A stretch of DNA of 27,349 nt from CAZMHN01 sp964566145 (GTDB lineage: Bacteria; Patescibacteriota; Patescibacteriia; Veblenbacterales; UBA10138): NCBI GenBank assembly GCA_964566145.1, contig CAZMHN010000012.1, positions 1 through 27,349 on the forward strand. Direction: 5' to 3'. The notes under the pieces are model-generated. The model searched no databases and had not been told where the DNA came from. It worked only from the letters and a program-made list of their open reading frames with translations. A program made the translations under genes and the position numbers. Below are positions 23,432 through 27,349 of the stretch, one piece after another; position 1 is the stretch's first letter, and every line of letters starts with the position of its first letter.

Positions 23432-24670
23432 ATGGCCAACCCCTCACTCATCACCGGACTTGATGTAGGTTCAACTGCTGTTCGCATTGCAGTGGCGCAC
23501 GGCGGGAGCACGGAACAGCTCCAGGTCATAGGGTTAGCTGAAGTTCCGTCCGAGGGAATACACCGCGGCGTGGTGACGAGCATAGACGACGCCGTCACCG
23601 CCATCTCGAGCGCGCTGGAGAAGGCCGAGCGCATGACCGGCACGCCGGTCGAGCACGCCTGGGTGGGCATCAACGGCAGCCACATCCTGGCTTCGTCGTC
23701 GCACGGCGTCATCGCCGTGGCCAAGCCGAACGGCGAGATAGGCGAGGACGACGTGACGCGCGTGGTGGAAGCGGCGCAGGCCGTGGCCACGCCGCCGAAC
23801 TACGAAATACTCCACGTCCTGCCGCGCACCTTCTCGGTGGACGGCCAGCCCGGCATCAAGGACCCCACGGGCATGACCGGCGTCAGGCTGGAAGTGGAAG
23901 CGCAGATCATCGAAGGCCAGTCGGCGCAAATAAAGAACCTCACCAAGTGCGTGTATAGGACTGGCGTGGACATAGACGACCTCGTGCTCGGCATTCTGGC
24001 TTCGGCCGAAGCCGTGCTCTCCAAGCGGCAGAAGGAACTGGGAGTGGCGGTCCTGAACATCGGCGGAGCCACCACCAGCCTGCTCGTGGTGGAAGAAGGC
24101 GAGCCTTTGCACGCGGCCGTGCTCCCGGTCGGGAGCGGACACATCACGAACGACATCGCCATCGGCCTCCGCACCTCCATCGACGTGGCCGAGCGTTTGA
24201 AAGTCGACTACGGACACGCCGTGCCGGAGGAAATAGGCAAGCGCGAGGAAGTGGACCTGTCGGAGTTCGGCGGCGGCGAGGAAGGCATGGTGAGCCGCAA
24301 GCAGCTCAGTGACATCATCGAAGCCAGACTGGAAGAGATCTTCTCCCTGGCCGACCGCGAGCTTACCAAAGTGGAGCGCTCGGGCAAGCTGCCCTCGGGC
24401 GTCGTGCTCACGGGCGGCGGCGTAAAGCTTCCGGGTTTGCTGGACGCGGCCAAGCGCTGCTTCAGGCTGCCGGCCATGATCGGTTACCCCATGGACGTGG
24501 TGAGCCCCCTGGACCGCGTGAACGACCCGGCCTTCGCCACCGCGCTCGGCCTGGTGCGCTGGGGCGCCAGCCAGGAAGTGCGTTCCACCGGGTTCAAAGC
24601 CTTGCGTTTTTCCTCGGTCGCGCAGGTATTGGGCAAGCTCAAGAACCTGCCTAAGCTGTTCATGCCCTAA
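23432..24670 (+). CDS. ftsA: Cell division protein FtsA
   Basis: FtsA is an actin-like ATPase that tethers FtsZ to the inner face of the membrane. The first phosphate loop is GLDVGSTAVRIAVA near residues 9-22. The FtsA-specific 1C domain follows (HVLPRTFSVDGQPGIKDPTGM), then the second phosphate loop LNIGGATTSLLVVEEG near 208, and the adenosine motif VVLTGGGVKLPGL. In actin-like proteins the second loop usually begins with Asp (DIGGGT); here residue 209 is Asn. The C-terminus ends in a short basic helix (VLGKLKNLPKLFMP) that fits the membrane-targeting tail. It has its own promoter and precedes ftsZ by 27 bases. There is no ribosome binding site, and the leader is short. Confidence 0.95.
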   Translation: MANPSLITGLDVGSTAVRIAVAHGGSTEQLQVIGLAEVPSEGIHRGVVTSIDDAVTAISSALEKAERMTGTPVEHAWVGINGSHILASSSHGVIAVAKPNGEIGEDDVTRVVEAAQAVATPPNYEILHVLPRTFSVDGQPGIKDPTGMTGVRLEVEAQIIEGQSAQIKNLTKCVYRTGVDIDDLVLGILASAEAVLSKRQKELGVAVLNIGGATTSLLVVEEGEPLHAAVLPVGSGHITNDIAIGLRTSIDVAERLKVDYGHAVPEEIGKREEVDLSEFGGGEEGMVSRKQLSDIIEARLEEIFSLADRELTKVERSGKLPSGVVLTGGGVKLPGLLDAAKRCFRLPAMIGYPMDVVSPLDRVNDPAFATALGLVRWGASQEVRSTGFKALRFSSVAQVLGKLKNLPKLFMP

Positions 24671-24697
24671 CTTCTAAGCCCTAAGGTACACCCTTTT

Positions 24698-25948
24698 ATG
24701 GAAGTAAAGCCCGAAATCGAGTCTTTGGCCAAGATAAAGGTCGTCGGCGTAGGCGGAAGCGGCGGAGCCGCCGTGAACCGCATGGTATCCGCCAAGATAC
24801 GGGGCGTTGAGTTCCTGGTCATCAATACGGACGCGCAGGCCCTGCACCACTCGCGGGCTTCGGTGAAGCTGCACATCGGCGCGCAGACGACCAGGGGCCT
24901 GGGCGCGGGCATGGACCCGGACATCGGGCGCAAGGCGGCGGAAGAGAGCCGGGACGAAATGAAAGAAGCTTTGAAAGGCGCGGACATGGTGTTCCTCACG
25001 TGCGGCCTGGGCGGCGGCACGGGGAGCGGCGCGGCGCCTTTGGTGGCCGAGCTTGCCCGCGAAGCCGGCGCACTGACCATAGCGGTCGTCACCAAGCCGT
25101 TCGGGTTCGAGGGCGCCCAGCGCAAGCAGATAGCGGAACGCGCGCACGACGAGCTGGTGGACCAGGTGGACACCATCATCACCATTCCGAACGACCGCAT
25201 ACTCCAGCTCATCGACAAGAAGACGAGCTTGCTCGAAGCTTTTTCCATCGTGGACGACGTGCTTCGCCAGGGCGTGCAGGGAATTTCGGAACTCGTCACC
25301 GTGCCCGGGCTCATCAACGTTGACTTTGCGGACGTGAAAGCCATCATGACCGGCGCGGGCAGCGCGCTCATGGGCATAGGCACTGCTTCGGGCGAGAACC
25401 GGGCAGTGGACGCCGCCAAGGCAGCTATTGATTCACCACTTCTAGAAATCGGCATCGACGGCGCCAAGGGCATACTCTTCACCATAACCGGCGGACCCGA
25501 CCTTACCATGTTCGAGGTGAACGAAGCGGCCCGCGTCATCACTGCCTCGGCCGACCCCAACGCCAAGATAATCTTCGGCTCCATCATAGACGAGGGCATG
25601 AAAGACCAGGTGAAGGTAACGGTCATTGCGACCGGCTTCGCTTCCGGCAACGCGCCCAGGAAAGTGTCGAGCGCGCCCAGCTCGAGCGCCTCGTTCGGCC
25701 TTCCCTTTGCCCGTTCCGAGCGCGTCGTGTCGGCCCCGCCGCCTCCCGCGCCCCCAAGGCGCGAGCCCATACGCATAGAAGAAGAGGACGAGCCTACCCA
25801 AGGGTTCCAGAGCAGGCCTTTGTCGCACGTGGAGCACTCTTCCAGGCCCGTGAGCGTGGGCAAGGGCCCCAAGGCCGGGGCGGAAGGGGAGGCGGGGGAG
25901 GAAGACTACGAAATCCCGGCCTTCATACGCAGGAAGCTGAAGAAATAG
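24698..25948 (+). CDS. ftsZ: Cell division protein FtsZ
   Basis: FtsZ is the tubulin-like GTPase that forms the division ring. The GTP-binding parts are KVVGVGGSGGAAVNRM near 14-29, FLVINTDAQAL and the signature CGLGGGTGSGAAP near 102-114. FSIVDDVLRQGVQG and the T7 loop NVDFADVKAIM supply the catalytic Asp residues. A flexible Ser/Pro-rich linker from about residue 320 leads to the conserved tip YEIPAFIRRKLKK, which binds FtsA. The length of 416 is normal. The ATG is the natural start; no ribosome binding site is seen. A strong terminator lies directly after the stop and ends the division operon. Confidence 0.98.
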   Translation: MEVKPEIESLAKIKVVGVGGSGGAAVNRMVSAKIRGVEFLVINTDAQALHHSRASVKLHIGAQTTRGLGAGMDPDIGRKAAEESRDEMKEALKGADMVFLTCGLGGGTGSGAAPLVAELAREAGALTIAVVTKPFGFEGAQRKQIAERAHDELVDQVDTIITIPNDRILQLIDKKTSLLEAFSIVDDVLRQGVQGISELVTVPGLINVDFADVKAIMTGAGSALMGIGTASGENRAVDAAKAAIDSPLLEIGIDGAKGILFTITGGPDLTMFEVNEAARVITASADPNAKIIFGSIIDEGMKDQVKVTVIATGFASGNAPRKVSSAPSSSASFGLPFARSERVVSAPPPPAPPRREPIRIEEEDEPTQGFQSRPLSHVEHSSRPVSVGKGPKAGAEGEAGEEDYEIPAFIRRKLKK

Positions 25949-25953
25949 TTCAA

Positions 25954-25976
25954 AGCCCCGCGAAAGCGGGGTTTTT
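25954..25976 (+). terminator. Intrinsic terminator of ftsA-ftsZ
   Basis: CCCCGC (25956-25961) pairs with GCGGGG (25966-25971) around a GAAA tetraloop, followed by five T residues at 25972-25976 and a second T run after GA. This is a textbook terminator, seven bases past the ftsZ stop. Confidence 0.93.
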
Positions 25977-25982
25977 GATTTT

Positions 25983-26008
25983 TGGGCATATTTGGCGCAG
26001 AATGCCCA
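25983..26008. repeat. 7-bp inverted repeat between ftsZ and the AbrB-like gene
   Basis: TGGGCAT (25983-25989) and ATGCCCA (26002-26008) are perfect complements around a 12-base loop. It is not followed by T residues on either strand. It may be an operator or a relic at the edge of the laterally acquired segment. Confidence 0.4.
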
Positions 26009-26027
26009 GTAGGGAAGGTAAGTAAGC

Positions 26028-26048
26028 GGTTACGTAACAGGTTACGTA
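26028..26048 (+). promoter_or_regulatory. Direct repeat GGTTACGTA, likely operator of the AbrB-like gene
   Basis: GGTTACGTA occurs at 26028-26036 and again at 26040-26048, a period of 12 bases, immediately before the ATG at 26050. The first copy extends to the perfect palindrome GTTACGTAAC (26029-26038). AbrB-like proteins often repress their own operons, so autoregulation is a reasonable inference. Confidence 0.5.
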
Positions 26049-26049
26049 C

Positions 26050-26226
26050 ATGCCACCACAGCAACCCAAGGGTTCCAACATCCGCAAGCTAACCAAAATC
26101 GGCCGCAAGTCCATCGGCCTAACTTTGCCTATTGAGCTTGTCCGCGAGTTAGGGTGGAAGGAAAAGCAGAAGGTGGTGGTGAAGAAGGTGAGAGGAGGGG
26201 TTTTGGTACGGGATTGGAAAAGATGA
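26050..26226 (+). CDS. Small AbrB/MazE-type DNA-binding protein
   Basis: The 58-residue protein reads IRKLTKIGRKSIGLTLPIE then LVRELGWKEKQKVVVKKV and ends GGVLVRDWKR. The 'KLTKIGxxSxGxTLP' start and the 'LGWKxxQKV' strand are the swapped-hairpin AbrB/SpoVT fold used by transition-state regulators and antitoxins. The whole protein is a single domain, as usual for this type. The direct repeats just upstream may be its binding site. There is no ribosome binding site. Its stop overlaps the next ORF (ATGA at 26223-26226), so it probably leads a short operon that includes the methyltransferase. Base composition is intermediate between the host and the methyltransferase. Confidence 0.85.
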   Translation: MPPQQPKGSNIRKLTKIGRKSIGLTLPIELVRELGWKEKQKVVVKKVRGGVLVRDWKR

Positions 26227-26342
26227 TAATTAAGGACTTGCCGAAAATTGGTTGGGCACAAGAGAAACGTGAAGGGTATGACTCTGTGCGGTTTTTTGAT
26301 TTGAAACTTTTGATGATGCAGAGAAATAAGTATGAAGGGTAG
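26223..26342 (+). CDS. 39-residue small ORF linking the AbrB-like gene to the methyltransferase
   Basis: The frame begins MIIKDLPKIGWAQEKREGYD and ends LLMMQRNKYEG. It is charged, without membrane segments or Cys, and I do not recognise it. Support comes only from position: its ATG overlaps the AbrB-like stop in ATGA, and its TAG at 26340-26342 overlaps the methyltransferase start at 26332. This is the arrangement expected for translational coupling. It could be a real microprotein, a leader that delivers ribosomes to the methyltransferase, or chance. Confidence 0.45.
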   Translation: MIIKDLPKIGWAQEKREGYDSVRFFDLKLLMMQRNKYEG

Positions 26343-27349
26343 AATAGATAGAAGACTCAAATTCATAGACCTGTTTGCTGGTTTGGGCGGATTCCATTTG
26401 GCCCTAAAGAAATTTGGGCATGATTGTGTATTTGCAAGTGAACTAGATCAAGATTTGGCGTTACTTTATGAAAAAAATTTTGGAATTAGACCCGCTGGAG
26501 ATATTAAAAAGATTCCACCATTTTTAATCCCTAAACATGATATCTTGTGTGCGGGTTCTCCTTGCCAGCCATTTTCCAAGGCCGGCCAACAGGAAGGATT
26601 TGATCATCCAAAATGGGGCGATCTTTTTAAGTATGTCTTTCGGATTATTAAATACCACAGGCCGCATTATATTTTTTTGGAAAACGTACCCAATCTTAAA
26701 GCTCACAATAGACAAAAAACTTGGGGACATTTGGAAAAACGTTTAGCCTCTTTGGGTTATGATATTAAATCTGCTTATCTTTCACCTCATGAATTTGGAA
26801 TACCCCAATTACGGAAACGAGTATTTATTGTAGGGAGTCGTAGTGGATTAAAAAATTTTTCATGGCCAATTCCGACAAGAGGGTCGTTATCAATCAAATC
26901 CATATTAGATTCATATCCGCGCAATGCGCGCCCCCTTTCCGTGCAGAACCTAGAATGTCTATCTACTTGGCAACAATTTATCAAACTTTTTCCAACAAAG
27001 AAGGTATTGCCATCTTTTCCTATATGGTCAATGGAATTCGGAGCGACGTACCCCTACGAGAATACCGCACCATTCCATCAGAGTGTACACCAACTTCAAA
27101 AGTATAATGGCAGCCATGGTGTACCCTTGAAAGGATTGCCTAAAAAACATATTTTAATGGCACTACCAGCCTACGCCAGGGTTGAAACAAAAAAATTTCC
27201 TAAATGGAAGGTTGATTTCATCAGACAAAATCGTGAGTTTTATATACAAAACAAAAAAGTTATCGATACCTGGTTGCCAAAAATTTTGAAATTTCCACCA
27301 AGCCTTCAGAAATTCGAATGGAACTGTAAGGGGGAGAAACGGAATTTGT
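26332..27349 (+). CDS. DNA (cytosine-5)-methyltransferase, 3' end beyond the window
   Basis: This enzyme transfers a methyl group from S-adenosylmethionine to carbon 5 of cytosine in a specific DNA site. About 339 codons are present and open to the window end. Motif I is FIDLFAGLGGF (11-21), motif IV GSPCQPFSKAG with catalytic Cys78, motif VI FLENVPN with Glu117, and motif VIII QLRKRVFIVG (159-168). The target-recognition region follows; motifs IX and X would lie past the edge. Codon use is strikingly AT-rich compared with all genes to the left, so it was probably acquired laterally. It is likely part of a restriction-modification system whose nuclease would be downstream, but an orphan methyltransferase is equally possible. 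The ATG at 26332 overlaps the small ORF's end. Confidence 0.93.
   Translation, partial: MKGRIDRRLKFIDLFAGLGGFHLALKKFGHDCVFASELDQDLALLYEKNFGIRPAGDIKKIPPFLIPKHDILCAGSPCQPFSKAGQQEGFDHPKWGDLFKYVFRIIKYHRPHYIFLENVPNLKAHNRQKTWGHLEKRLASLGYDIKSAYLSPHEFGIPQLRKRVFIVGSRSGLKNFSWPIPTRGSLSIKSILDSYPRNARPLSVQNLECLSTWQQFIKLFPTKKVLPSFPIWSMEFGATYPYENTAPFHQSVHQLQKYNGSHGVPLKGLPKKHILMALPAYARVETKKFPKWKVDFIRQNREFYIQNKKVIDTWLPKILKFPPSLQKFEWNCKGEKRNL

Noticed and set aside
24667..25872. 401-residue minus-strand open frame
   Set aside because: It is a shadow of ftsZ, rich in Ser/Met/Pro as expected from antisense GC-rich coding DNA.
26154..26342. 62-residue frame starting at an ATG at 26154
   Set aside because: Its first 23 residues overlap the conserved AbrB-like domain in another frame and are low-complexity Gly/Glu; only the part from 26223 is plausible.
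1..27349. CRISPR array, insertion sequence or transposase
   Set aside because: No regularly spaced short repeats, terminal inverted repeats or transposase motifs were seen on either strand.

Overview
The window looks like a piece of chromosome from a GC-rich member of the Patescibacteria (Candidate Phyla Radiation), most like Parcubacteria. The inference rests on three things. A surface protein opens with a two-helix 'type IV secretion pilin'-like segment that is common in this group. Gene neighbourhoods rpsU-yqeY and ybeY-dgkA-ftsA-ftsZ sit close together. Membrane proteins carry thrombospondin type 3 repeats and detached pseudopilin domains. No marker here fixes the species. TAA, TAG and TGA all act as stops, so the standard bacterial code applies.

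Layout. Positions 1-269 have no convincing gene but hold several perfect stem-loops that may belong to an unrecognised structured RNA. Positions 270-8250 form a minus-strand housekeeping block, in transcription order: an LCP (LytR-CpsA-Psr) protein, der, pth, mfd and dprA. One small zinc-ribbon gene is inserted on the plus strand between mfd and dprA. A good promoter (TTGACA, 17-base spacer, TACCAT) drives the LCP gene leftward. From 8389 everything reads rightward: tRNA-Val(CAC), lepB and hisS, then a strong promoter with rpsU and yqeY.

The core of the window (11336-22581) is a three-gene cell-surface locus. It holds a 3075-residue secreted or anchored Ig-like giant, a 210-residue single-pass protein with calcium-binding-type repeats, and a single-pass protein that combines a pseudopilin-like domain, the same repeats and a PsbP-like domain. 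It is followed with overlapping start and stop codons by ybeY and dgkA, then by ftsA and ftsZ, which have their own promoter and end at a strong terminator.

After 25980 the composition changes. A 58-residue AbrB-like protein, a 39-residue small ORF and an AT-rich cytosine-5 DNA methyltransferase follow with overlapping ends; the methyltransferase runs off the window. This looks like the start of a laterally acquired DNA-modification locus.

Together the genes cover DNA uptake and repair (dprA, mfd), translation (pth, der, hisS, rpsU, ybeY, tRNA-Val), envelope building (LCP, lepB, dgkA), cell division (ftsA, ftsZ) and an elaborate exported surface structure. Most genes lack a recognisable Shine-Dalgarno sequence. 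The striking exception is rpsU, which has a full-length match to the 16S rRNA 3' end.
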